Assembly (NCBI RefSeq): GCF_001426245.1
Contig: NZ_LMCM01000009.1
Coordinates: forward strand, 310,001 to 374,000
From: Phycicoccus sp. Root101
Lineage (GTDB): Bacteria > Actinomycetota > Actinomycetes > Actinomycetales > Dermatophilaceae
DNA: 64,000 nt
Reading direction: 5' to 3'
Position 1 is the stretch's first letter. Each line of letters begins with the position of its first letter. The translations under genes were made by a program, and so were the position numbers. Positions 1 to 8,054 of the stretch are shown here, piece after piece. Under the pieces are notes generated by a model. That model worked only from the letters and a program-made list of their open reading frames with translations, did not search any database and was not told the origin of the DNA.

Positions 1-1752
1 GTCGGCGCCGGCGGCCCGGGCCTTCTCGTAGTCGGTGACGTTGGCGAAGTTGCCCGCCGACCGCAGCAGCTCCTGGCGGCGGACCATCTCACCGTGCAGG
101 GCGTCCTGCATGCGGTCGACCAGGCTCAGCTCCTGCCCGAGGTTGGTGATCACGGCCGAGACGTGCGGCATGTCCGCCATGCCCGCGAACGTCGCACCAC
201 CCTTGAAGTCGACCAGGACGAAGTTCAGGGACTCCGACGAGTGCGTCATGGCGAGCGCCAGCACCAGGGTGCGCAGCACCTCGGACTTGCCCGAACCCGT
301 GGCACCGATCACCAGGCCGTGCGGGCCCATGCCCTGCTGGGCGGACTCCTTGATGTCGAGCGAGACGACCTGTCCGTTGGAGCCCAGGCCGATCGGCACG
401 CGGAGCCGGTCACGCTGCAGGCGGGGCCGCCAGGCAGCCTCCGGGTCGTAGTCGCGGACGTCGCCGAGGCCGAGCAGGTCGACGAGCTCGGTGGAGCTGG
501 TCATGGCGTCGCGCCGCTCGGGCTCGGCACCGGCATACAGGGGGGCGAGGCGGCGGGCGGCCGCCTCGGCCTGCACCAGCGAGAGCTGGTCGGCGTACCC
601 CTGGGCGGGGTCGGAGGTGAGGGTGATGATCTGCATCGGCACCCGGCCGGCGTAGGGACCCGAGCGCTGCGCGTTGCCGAGGGCGAGCCGCATCCGCCCC
701 TCCTGGGTCAGCTCGTCCCACCGCTCCGGCAGGTGCAGCACGGTCACGCCCATGACCCCGTCGTCGGTGACGATCGCGTTGCCCGGGGGCACCTCGCCGC
801 CGTCGACGACGATGAGCACGTGCGGCATGGTCGGCTGCTCGGCCGGGCCGAACCGCGGCCGGTCGGCGAGGTCGGCGGGCAGCATCGGCTCGAGGTCGGA
901 CAACGACGTCGCGAGCATCCGGGCCGGACCGACGCCGTCCCGCTCACGCTGGCTGTGGGCGTGCGGGAGCCACTTGACCCACTCCCACTCGGGCAGCGCG
1001 TCGGCCCCGGAGACGATGGCGATCTGGAGCTGGTCGGGGGCGTGCTGGGCCGCTGCGGCGGCGACCAGGGCACGGGCGAGGGCACGCGTGGGTTCGGCGT
1101 CGCCGGTGACCTCGATGCGCGAGAAGTAGGACAACGACACCGAGGCGGGCAGGTCCGGCTGCACCCGGTGGGTGGCGAGCAGGCGGTGCAGCGCCGAGGC
1201 GGCCACGGGGTCGAGCTGGGCCATCGGCGCGGTCTCCGGCGCCTCCAGGGTGATGCACAGCGGCTGGTTGGTGCGACCGAACCGGACCCGCAGGAAGTCG
1301 TCGTCGCTGGCGGAGCGTTCCCAGACGCGGGTGCGCTCCTCGCAGAGGGCGGCGAGCGCCTCGGGGGCCGGGTTGTTCCAGAGGGCTGCGGCCCGTTGGC
1401 GGTTGGCGGCCTCGCGGACGGTCTGGCGCACCTCGCCGAGGTAGGCGAGGTACTCGCGGCGGGCCTCGATCACCCCTGCGGTGTGCTGCTGGCGCTGGCG
1501 GTACCCGTTGACCCCGACGAACCCGAGCGAGGCGACGAGGAACATGCCACCGGCGATGTAGCCCTTGACCCCCGGCGAGGACAGCGCCACGAACGCGATG
1601 GAGCCGACGCTGCCGAGCATCGGCACCGCGTTGAGCAGCAGGCCGCTCACGCCCTCGCTCGGCGTGATCTCCGGCGGCGGCTGCAGGACGATCCGGCCCG
1701 ACGGCACCTCGGGCGCCTCTTCTCGAGGTCCCCGTCGCAAGGTCACTGACAT
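1..1752 (-). CDS. eccC: EccC, type VII secretion ATPase (N-terminal part, cut by window edge)
   Basis: Membrane-anchored FtsK/SpoIIIE-type ATPase that drives and gates ESX (type VII) secretion and recognises substrates. The 584 visible codons begin at an ATG preceded by GAGGAGG and run off the left edge; family members are about 1,300 residues, so nearly half is here. Two hydrophobic segments lie near residues 39-57 and 62-80, then a cytosolic stretch and the first ATPase domain. Its Walker A motif GATGSGKS contains Lys489 and is followed by the stretch LVDFKGGATF. The later ATPase domains, one of which binds substrate, are outside the window. It diverges from the first EccD-like gene across a 225-bp gap. 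The family assignment is secure; which ESX subtype this is cannot be told from this part. Confidence 0.93.
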   Translation of the reverse strand, partial: MSVTLRRGPREEAPEVPSGRIVLQPPPEITPSEGVSGLLLNAVPMLGSVGSIAFVALSSPGVKGYIAGGMFLVASLGFVGVNGYRQRQQHTAGVIEARREYLAYLGEVRQTVREAANRQRAAALWNNPAPEALAALCEERTRVWERSASDDDFLRVRFGRTNQPLCITLEAPETAPMAQLDPVAASALHRLLATHRVQPDLPASVSLSYFSRIEVTGDAEPTRALARALVAAAAAQHAPDQLQIAIVSGADALPEWEWVKWLPHAHSQRERDGVGPARMLATSLSDLEPMLPADLADRPRFGPAEQPTMPHVLIVVDGGEVPPGNAIVTDDGVMGVTVLHLPERWDELTQEGRMRLALGNAQRSGPYAGRVPMQIITLTSDPAQGYADQLSLVQAEAAARRLAPLYAGAEPERRDAMTSSTELVDLLGLGDVRDYDPEAAWRPRLQRDRLRVPIGLGSNGQVVSLDIKESAQQGMGPHGLVIGATGSGKSEVLRTLVLALAMTHSSESLNFVLVDFKGGATFAGMADMPHVSAVITNLGQELSLVDRMQDALHGEMVRRQELLRSAGNFANVTDYEKARAAGAD

Positions 1753-1842
1753 GGTGGTGTGCGCCCTCCTCGGCGTTCGTGCCCGTCCCGCCGGACGTCG
1801 CTGCCTCCCCCGGGTCGGCAGGCGTCCGCCCACAGCGGTGCC

Positions 1843-1908
1843 AACCTATCGCGTGGTGGTGGACGAACGGTGCAGTCTCGTCCTTCCCGGACAAACAGGC
1901 TGTAGGGT
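1843..1908. promoter_or_regulatory. Divergent promoter region between eccC and the EccD-like gene
   Basis: Two TANNNT -10 hexamers face opposite ways. TAGGTT on the minus strand (1848 to 1843) would serve eccC with a leader of about 85 nt, and TAGGGT on the plus strand (1903-1908) would serve the EccD-like gene with a leader of about 60 nt. Neither has a clear -35 box. This is an inference from sequence alone. Confidence 0.4.
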
Positions 1909-1977
1909 TCCCGGCGGGAGCTCGACGGCACGGTGGTCCGGACGCCGGAGCAGGTTCGCAGAGGGGGAGGTGCCGCG

Positions 1978-3513
1978 TTGAGCGAGGACTCGCACCGCAT
2001 CTCGCTGCTCGCCGACGACCGCCGCTACGACCTCGTCGCCCCGGCCAACGCCCAGGTGGGCGACCTCCTGGCCGCGCTCGGCATCGCCCCGCGCAACAGC
2101 CCGTATGCCGTGGCCACCCCTGCGGGGCGCGTCATCGCCCTCGGTGAGGTGCTCGGTGACGCGGTGCCGGAGGGCACCCTGCTCACCGTCATCCGGGCGA
2201 CCACCCACGAGGTGACCCGCGACGTCCTCAACTTCGACCGGTCCCCCGTCGCCGGTGGTGCCCGCTCGCCCGAGGGCCAGGGTGGCCGCCAGGTCGAGGC
2301 GTCGGAGGCCACCGTGTCGCGACGCGCGCTGGCCGAGGCGACCCGCCGCCGCGACGACCTCGCCGTGCCGGCACCGGTGGACGACGCGGGGCTGGCAGCA
2401 CCGGTCGTGCGCACCACGTCGCCGGTCCCCGTGGCGACGGCGACGCTGCTGCGCTGGGTCGGCGCCGGGCTCGCCGTGGCGGCCGTCACCGTGCTGGCCC
2501 CCGGGGTGTTCCGGGCCCACGCGACGCCCGACCCCCTCGTGGCCGGCGCTGCCGCCGCCCTCCTGCTCCTGTCAGGGCTCGCCCTGGCGACCGACCACGC
2601 CGCGTCGTCGGCGGCCCGCCTCTCGCGCCTCGCCGCGCCGCTGCTGGGATTCGCGGCAGGGCTGTCCCTGCCCGTGGCCGCGACCCCCAGCGCCGGCCGC
2701 ATCTCCCTGATCGCGGCCTGCACGGTGGCGACCGCGCTCGCCGGGGTCGCCCGGATCACCGGCGGGCCCCTCGACCGCGCCTCCCGCGCGGCGATGACGG
2801 CCCTCGCCGTGGTGGGGGGCCTCGCCGTCGTGGGGGTCCTGCTGGACTGGCCGGCGTTCGCCGTCGCCGCCGTGGTCGCCGGGCTGGTCCCCGGTGCCGT
2901 CCGGCTGCTGCCGTCCTTGGGCTTCGAGGTGCCCGACGAGCAGCTGGTCGACGTCGACCGGCTGTCGACGACCATCTGGACCGCGCGCGAGCAACGTCGA
3001 CGCCGGTTCCGTCGGCTGCGCGTCGCCGAGGTCGACACGGGGTTCCACGCCGCCCGCGAGACCGTCGCCGCCGGCACGGCGTGGGGGTGCCTGCTCGCCC
3101 CCGTGGCCCTGGTCGTGGTCGTGGCGACCCCGGGGCGCTCGGGCTGGTCCACGTGGGGCACGGTCGGCCTCTGCGCCAGCATCACGGTCGCCCTCGGGTT
3201 CCAGTCCCGCACGGTGCGGGACCGCCTCCCCCGCTACGCGCTGCTCACCACCTCCGCCCTCGCCGCCCTCCTCGGCACGTATGCCGCGGGCCGGCTCGTC
3301 GGGGTGGGCATCGGGGTGGCCCTGGCGTGCACCGCCGTCGCGCTCGGCCTGGTCGCCGTCGCGGCTGCCGTCGCCCTCGGGCGCGGGTGGCACTCGACCC
3401 GGCTCTCGCGCCTCGCCGACATGCTGGAGGGACTGGCCGTCGTCCTGAGCCTGCCCGCGGCGGCGCTGGCCGCGGGAGGGTTCGAGACCATGGCCCGGAT
3501 CGCCGCGAGCTGA
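1978..3513 (+). CDS. EccD-like type VII secretion membrane protein (first of two)
   Basis: Putative inner-membrane channel subunit of the ESX apparatus. The start chosen is TTG, placed behind the ribosome site AGAGGGGGAGG; a longer reading from an upstream ATG has no such site. The 511-residue product has an N-terminal domain of about 80 residues fitting the ubiquitin-like fold of EccD, a charged linker to about residue 145, and then eleven hydrophobic helices, with a basic cytosolic loop between helices 6 and 7. A second protein of the same architecture is encoded from 11060. Two EccD-type genes in one locus is unusual; in mycobacteria one eccD gene supplies both copies of the dimer. The next gene starts 10 nt downstream, so the two are probably co-transcribed. 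Confidence 0.75.
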   Translation: MSEDSHRISLLADDRRYDLVAPANAQVGDLLAALGIAPRNSPYAVATPAGRVIALGEVLGDAVPEGTLLTVIRATTHEVTRDVLNFDRSPVAGGARSPEGQGGRQVEASEATVSRRALAEATRRRDDLAVPAPVDDAGLAAPVVRTTSPVPVATATLLRWVGAGLAVAAVTVLAPGVFRAHATPDPLVAGAAAALLLLSGLALATDHAASSAARLSRLAAPLLGFAAGLSLPVAATPSAGRISLIAACTVATALAGVARITGGPLDRASRAAMTALAVVGGLAVVGVLLDWPAFAVAAVVAGLVPGAVRLLPSLGFEVPDEQLVDVDRLSTTIWTAREQRRRRFRRLRVAEVDTGFHAARETVAAGTAWGCLLAPVALVVVVATPGRSGWSTWGTVGLCASITVALGFQSRTVRDRLPRYALLTTSALAALLGTYAAGRLVGVGIGVALACTAVALGLVAVAAAVALGRGWHSTRLSRLADMLEGLAVVLSLPAAALAAGGFETMARIAAS

Positions 3514-3523
3514 CCGAACGACC

Positions 3524-4288
3524 GTGACCGCAGCAGACGCCGGCCGCGCAGCAGCCACCTCTGACGCCCCGCACGCCAGGGACACCACGGACGCCGGCAT
3601 GCGGCTCTGGGCCAGGATCCTGCTCGTCGTCGTGGCGCACCTCGCCCTCCTGCTCGCGATCTGGTGGTCGTGGCACCCCAGGGTTGGCGATGGCAACGCG
3701 ACGCCCGGCGCGATCAACCCGCTCCTGACCGGCATCGCCGCCGTCCTCTTCTGGGCCGTGCTGCTCCAGGTCTCGTCGCGGATCCCGTTCCCCGTCCTGT
3801 GCGGACTGTTCGTGCTGGTGCCGTTCTGCACCTTCTTCCTCCAGCACGCCGGGGCACGCTGGTGGACCACCGACGTCATGCGCCCGACCGGACAGGTCGA
3901 GGTGACCCGCGTGGACCGGTTGCTGAACGGCGCGAGCCGCGTCGAGGTCCGTCCGGCCGGCGGTCAGGGACCGAAGACGGTCGCCTGGTCCACGATCGGG
4001 CAGCGCCGGACCAACGAGTACTCCTTCGCCCGCATCAGCACCGGCGAACACTACGAGCTGGTCACCGACCCGACCGGGCTCGTCGTGCCGCTGATCCAGC
4101 CGATCGGGTACCGCGACTCCGCCGCTCGTCCGGACACCGCCGTCTGGGGACCGGTGACCGCCGCCACCCTCGTCGTGCTCGAGCTGGTCAGCGCGTCGGC
4201 CCTGACGCGGCACCGCAGCCAGGTCCAGGCGGTCGACGACCGCAGGCGCCCCGGCCGGCGACGTCGGAGGCGACGGGCCGCCGCCTAG
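3524..4288 (+). CDS. Membrane protein of unknown function, ESX locus
   Basis: I do not recognise this 254-residue protein. It starts at GTG 10 nt after the EccD-like gene. Three hydrophobic segments follow a polar N-terminus of about 27 residues (near 28-47, 66-84 and 88-108). Then comes a soluble domain of about 95 residues, a fourth hydrophobic helix near 208-226, and an extremely basic C-terminus rich in arginine. By position it could be an accessory membrane component, perhaps doing the job of EccE, which I did not find in the visible part of the locus, but no motif supports that. It converges on the next gene with a 6-bp gap and no obvious terminator. Confidence 0.6.
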   Translation: MTAADAGRAAATSDAPHARDTTDAGMRLWARILLVVVAHLALLLAIWWSWHPRVGDGNATPGAINPLLTGIAAVLFWAVLLQVSSRIPFPVLCGLFVLVPFCTFFLQHAGARWWTTDVMRPTGQVEVTRVDRLLNGASRVEVRPAGGQGPKTVAWSTIGQRRTNEYSFARISTGEHYELVTDPTGLVVPLIQPIGYRDSAARPDTAVWGPVTAATLVVLELVSASALTRHRSQVQAVDDRRRPGRRRRRRRAAA

Positions 4289-4294
4289 CCGCCC

Positions 4295-4753
4295 TCAGTC
4301 CACGCGGGGCAGCGGCTTGGCCGCGATCTGCTCCATCTGGGCGTGCATCTCGCGCAGGTGCTGCTGGGCCGCGGTGAACGAGACCTGCAGCTCCTGGGCG
4401 GACTCCTCGCGGCTGCCGAGCTCCTCAGCCTGGACCCGGGCCACCTCGCGCACGTTCTCGGCAGCCGTGCGCCGGACGTTCTCGGCCGGGACCGAGTCGT
4501 CGAGGCCGTGCACGATGGCCGTCAGGCTCGTCTCCCCCAGGTCGATCCGGCGCTGCAACCGCTGCCAGTCGGGTCCGAGCTCACCCGAGCGCGCCTTCTT
4601 CGCGCGGTCCTCGTCCTTGTCCTCGACCGTGCTGAGGTACTTCTCGTGCTCCGCGATCGCCTCCCGGGTCTGGCGGTCGATGTCGGCCCGGATGCCGCGC
4701 ATCTCCCCGAGCAGGGCCCGCACCTGGGCGATGGACCGGTCCGCGTCGCTCAT
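4295..4753 (-). CDS. Coiled-coil protein of unknown function, last gene of the esx operon
   Basis: A 152-residue, highly charged, almost entirely helical protein with heptad-like spacing, no cysteine, no signal peptide and no WXG motif. It starts at ATG 4 nt after the stop of the upstream gene, so translation is likely coupled. Its place at the end of the leftward substrate operon suggests a secreted helical protein, a chaperone, or a partner of one of the larger substrates. It is not similar to anything I can name. Confidence 0.6.
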   Translation of the reverse strand: MSDADRSIAQVRALLGEMRGIRADIDRQTREAIAEHEKYLSTVEDKDEDRAKKARSGELGPDWQRLQRRIDLGETSLTAIVHGLDDSVPAENVRRTAAENVREVARVQAEELGSREESAQELQVSFTAAQQHLREMHAQMEQIAAKPLPRVD

Positions 4754-4757
4754 GCGC

Positions 4758-5504
4758 TCACACCCCGAACTGGTTCTGCGCGGCCTCGTCCATCCGGGAC
4801 CCGTTGTAGGCCGCGAGGCCGCCGGAGATGCCGTTCAGGGTGAGCTTGATGACGTGCATGATGTTGACGACCGCGTAGATCGCGTCGATGAAGCGGTCGA
4901 TGGTGTCCAGGACGCGGCGGATCAGCTTGACGGCCTTGTCGAACCGGTCCCAGAAGCTCTTGATGTGGATCGCGATGTCAGCCGCCCCGACGAGCCAGCC
5001 CACCACGGGGACGGACGCCTCGATGATGAGCCGTTCGAGGATGTCGCTGATGAACGACACCAGCGTCGCGATGCCGAGGGCCGCGGACTTGGCCACCTCG
5101 ATCAGGCTCCCGGTGAGCTCGCCGATGAGGTCGCACCCCTCGGCATACGTGGCGTAGTTCTGCCCGAGCTGCACCATCCGCGAACGGAAGGCCTCCGCGG
5201 CCTCGCCGTCCCAGACGTCGACGGTGTTGACGTCGAGCTCGGTGAAGTTCTCGCCGACGCCCTTGCACATCTGGCCGGCGTCCGCCCAGCCCTGCTTGGC
5301 GACACCCATCAGGCCCCAGTCGCCGCACAGCGGCTTGACGAGCTCCACCAACGGGTCGGTGCCGAACGCCTGTCGGCAGAACCCCAGCAGGTGGCCGATG
5401 AGGAAGCCGCAGCTCGACTCGAACTCCTCGATGAAGTCGTCGTCGGGTGCGACGGCCAGGCACTGGTCGTAGCCGGACGGGTCGACCTTCTCGTAGACGC
5501 TCAC
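4758..5504 (-). CDS. WXG100-like putative type VII secretion substrate, cysteine-rich
   Basis: A 248-residue helical protein. The GTG start overlaps the stop codon of the upstream gene (GTGA) and sits 6 nt after a run of six G; a GTG one codon earlier is possible. A W-D-G turn near residue 100, inside VDVWDGEAAEAF, is flanked by helices in the WXG100 manner. A long hydrophobic stretch follows (about residues 135-180), then an amphipathic helical tail. Six cysteines are spread over the first half, which is unusual for this class and could form disulfides after export. No enzymatic domain is visible. It is probably exported as a partner of the 317-residue protein encoded just upstream. Confidence 0.65.
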   Translation of the reverse strand: MSVYEKVDPSGYDQCLAVAPDDDFIEEFESSCGFLIGHLLGFCRQAFGTDPLVELVKPLCGDWGLMGVAKQGWADAGQMCKGVGENFTELDVNTVDVWDGEAAEAFRSRMVQLGQNYATYAEGCDLIGELTGSLIEVAKSAALGIATLVSFISDILERLIIEASVPVVGWLVGAADIAIHIKSFWDRFDKAVKLIRRVLDTIDRFIDAIYAVVNIMHVIKLTLNGISGGLAAYNGSRMDEAAQNQFGV

Positions 5505-6454
5505 CACGTGCCCCCCTTGTCCTTGTTCGCCCAGCGGATCGCCTCGGTGTTGGCCGGGCCGTCGACGGCGTCGTCGGTGCGGCCGGTCTGGCCGAGGGTG
5601 TCGGCGAGGCGGTGGCCGGCGTCGAGGACGCCCTGGGTCTCGCTGAGCACGGCCCCGGGCGCCTGCAGCGCCTTGGCGCCCTTGCCCACCAGCTCGGAGT
5701 CGGGGTTGCTCAGGGCTCCTGCCGCCGGGCTGCGTGACCCGTCCTCGTCCTGCCGCCCCGGGACGTGGTCCCGCGCCCAGTCCTGCCCGCCTGCATACGC
5801 GTCGCGCTGGCGGTTGCGCAGGTAGGTGCCCCGCTCGGTCGGCGACATCCCGTCGAGCTTCTGGCGCAGGGCGTTGACCTGCTTGGTCAGGCCACGCTGC
5901 ACCCAGTACTTCGGGTCGGTGCGGTCCGCGAGGTCGTCGGCGCGCTCGTGAACCCGCCACAGGTCCTTGGGGTTCTGGCGCAGCGGCTTGGTCAGGGTGT
6001 CCGTCGTGCTGACGACGTCCTTGCTGCCCTTGAGGAACGAGAGCTGGTCGAGGAACCCGAACGGACCCGACCCACCGCGGCTGCCCGGTCCGATCGGTGC
6101 CCCCGGCCGGACGGTGCCGCCCCGCGGCGCCTCGTACGGCGCGTCGACCCCCTGCTTCGCGGCGATCCGCTCGTGGGCGGCCCGGTCGCGGGCGATGAAG
6201 TCGGCGCGGGTGGCGGCGGTCTTGTCCGAGGCGACGCGGGCGATGGTGGCGCCGTTGGTCATCCCCTGCGAGCCCGCGTCGTACGCGCCCCGGTAGTGGC
6301 CCTCGAGCAGCCCGAGGACGCCGGTGAAGGCGCCGTTCGCGCTGCAGTTGGTGCGGACGAACGACCCCACCCCCTGCATGTGCCCCTGCTGGCGGTCCAG
6401 GACCTGCCCGATGAGGTCCATCTGGGCGATCTCGACCTTGATCTTCGGTGCCAT
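5501..6454 (-). CDS. Putative type VII secretion substrate of unknown function
   Basis: A 317-residue protein with an N-terminal helical region of about 100 residues resembling WXG100-type export domains but lacking a clear W-x-G. A Gly/Pro-rich linker follows (about 107-130) and then a polar, helical C-terminal region. The ATG is preceded by GGGGGAG. It overlaps the next gene by 4 nt and follows the glycine-rich WXG gene by 27 nt, so it belongs to the leftward esx operon. No catalytic motif is recognisable. Calling it a substrate rests on context and on the helical N-terminus. Confidence 0.55.
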   Translation of the reverse strand: MAPKIKVEIAQMDLIGQVLDRQQGHMQGVGSFVRTNCSANGAFTGVLGLLEGHYRGAYDAGSQGMTNGATIARVASDKTAATRADFIARDRAAHERIAAKQGVDAPYEAPRGGTVRPGAPIGPGSRGGSGPFGFLDQLSFLKGSKDVVSTTDTLTKPLRQNPKDLWRVHERADDLADRTDPKYWVQRGLTKQVNALRQKLDGMSPTERGTYLRNRQRDAYAGGQDWARDHVPGRQDEDGSRSPAAGALSNPDSELVGKGAKALQAPGAVLSETQGVLDAGHRLADTLGQTGRTDDAVDGPANTEAIRWANKDKGGTW

Positions 6455-6481
6455 GCTCTCCCCCTTCGCCGACGTGCCGGA

Positions 6482-8053
6482 CTACTCCCAGACGGAGTCG
6501 CTCGCCTCCGCGTCGTCGTACCAGTTCTCCTCGTCCTCGTGGGTGAGCAGCTCGCGGTCCTTGCGCTCCTGCTCGGAGCTGCCGCCGCGGGCCGCGCCGC
6601 CGTGGGCCCCCACGACGCCCTGTCCACCCTGGCCACCGCGCCCGGAAGCGCCCGCGGCCACACCCGCCCGGCCGCCCGAGCCCGAGGTCCCGGAGCCCGC
6701 GGAGCCACCTGAGCGACCGCCGGAGGTGCCGCGACCACCGGCGCCCGCGCCGGACTGGCCACCACCGCCGGGCACCAGGGAGGTGCCTGCGCGCCCACCT
6801 GCGCCGGCGCCGTCGAGGCGGGGCACGCCGTACTTGCCCGACCCGGAGGCGCCGCTCACGGTCGAGCCGCGCGCGCCCGAGGCACTGCCCGAGCCACCGC
6901 CCGGCACCATGCCGGTGCCACGACCGCCGGCGCCTGACGCGACGATGTTGGTGCCGCCCCCGGCCCGGGAACCGGGCACGGCCGAGGTGCTGCCGCCGAG
7001 CCGCCCGGCGCCCGCACCGCGGGCCGCGCCGCCGGCGGCGTTCGCCGCACCCGACAGCGTGCTGCCGGCGCGCCCCGCGGCGCCGCGGATCGCCCCGCCG
7101 AGGCCACCCGCACCCCCGGCGACCATGCCGATCGTGCCCGCCGTCCCGGCCAGGCCGCCCGAGCCGGAACCGGACCCGCCGAGGCCGCTGGTGCCGGTGG
7201 CGCCGTGCAGGCCACCGGCGACCGGCACCGAGCCGGTCACCGTGCCGTCGACGCTGGTGAGCCCGTCGTAACCGGTGCCGACCACGCCGGTTCCGCCGGT
7301 GCCGTCGGTGCCGCCACCGCCCGTCCCGTCCTCGGGGATGATCTGGGGGACCATCGGGTCGCCGGGGAGCCCCTGGTAGCCCGTCACCGTCGGTGAGCCG
7401 ACCCAGCCGGCGTTCGAGATCGTGGGGGTCGCACCGGTGTTGCCGCCGGAGTACCCGCCGCCACTGCCGCCACCGCTGGGCGTGCCGCCCCCGCCGCCAC
7501 CACTGGGCAGCGAGCCCCCGCCGCGGCTGTAGTCGTCCTTGGCGTCGACGGGCAACGTGGTCGTGGCACTGGCCATGTCGACCTTGAGGGCCCGGAGAGC
7601 CTTGTCCGCGGCTGCCTCGCGCTGGGCCTCACGGTCGGCGACGGCCGCGTCGTACGCGCCCTGGTCGAACTTCTTCCCCACCGGTCCGGGGCTGTCGATC
7701 CCCTCCTGGCGCATGTACGCCTGGCGGTCCGGAGAGGGGTCCACCGTCTCGACGTCCGTCGCCAGCGCGGTCTGGGCCGCGGACACGGCGGTGTCGGCCT
7801 GAACCAGCGCGGACTTGACCTCGCGCAGCGCAGCGGCGTGCGCGGTCAGCTGGGCGGTCAGCGTGTCCATGGCGGTGTAGGCCGCCTTGGCTCCCTCGCC
7901 CTCCCAGTCCACCGCCAGGTCGTTCTTGGTGTTCTTGATGCTCGTCACGAGCTGGTCGATCTCGACCGCAGCGTCCTCCCAGTGCTGCGCCTGGCCGGCG
8001 ATGTTGCCCGCGGCCGCCTGGATCTTCCTGAGCTCTGCCTCCTTGGCGCCCAT
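6482..8053 (-). CDS. WXG100-domain protein with long glycine-rich body and acidic tail (putative ESX substrate)
   Basis: A 523-residue protein in three parts. Residues 1 to about 170 form a helical WXG100-like domain with the turn VDWEGEGAKAAY. From about 180 to 485 the chain is low complexity and rich in Gly, Ser, Thr and Ala. The last 35 residues are acidic and end EENWYDDAEASDSVW. This layout recalls PPE/EspI-like large ESX substrates of actinobacteria. The start has a strong ribosome site, GGGGAGGGGAG, and lies 1 nt after the mycosin stop. The product is probably exported and either stays in the envelope or is cut by a mycosin. The glycine region reads as coding throughout, with no frameshift seen. 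Confidence 0.75.
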   Translation of the reverse strand: MGAKEAELRKIQAAAGNIAGQAQHWEDAAVEIDQLVTSIKNTKNDLAVDWEGEGAKAAYTAMDTLTAQLTAHAAALREVKSALVQADTAVSAAQTALATDVETVDPSPDRQAYMRQEGIDSPGPVGKKFDQGAYDAAVADREAQREAAADKALRALKVDMASATTTLPVDAKDDYSRGGGSLPSGGGGGGTPSGGGSGGGYSGGNTGATPTISNAGWVGSPTVTGYQGLPGDPMVPQIIPEDGTGGGGTDGTGGTGVVGTGYDGLTSVDGTVTGSVPVAGGLHGATGTSGLGGSGSGSGGLAGTAGTIGMVAGGAGGLGGAIRGAAGRAGSTLSGAANAAGGAARGAGAGRLGGSTSAVPGSRAGGGTNIVASGAGGRGTGMVPGGGSGSASGARGSTVSGASGSGKYGVPRLDGAGAGGRAGTSLVPGGGGQSGAGAGGRGTSGGRSGGSAGSGTSGSGGRAGVAAGASGRGGQGGQGVVGAHGGAARGGSSEQERKDRELLTHEDEENWYDDAEASDSVWE

Positions 8054-8054
8054 C

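Noticed and set aside
94-1749. A 551-codon open frame antisense to eccC
   Set aside because: The product is Gly/Arg/His-rich without domains. Long antisense frames are normal at this G+C, and the opposite strand encodes a clear EccC.
6560-7530. Repetitive GC-rich tract that might suggest tandem DNA repeats or a CRISPR
   Set aside because: Explained by the glycine-rich coding region; units vary in length and sequence.
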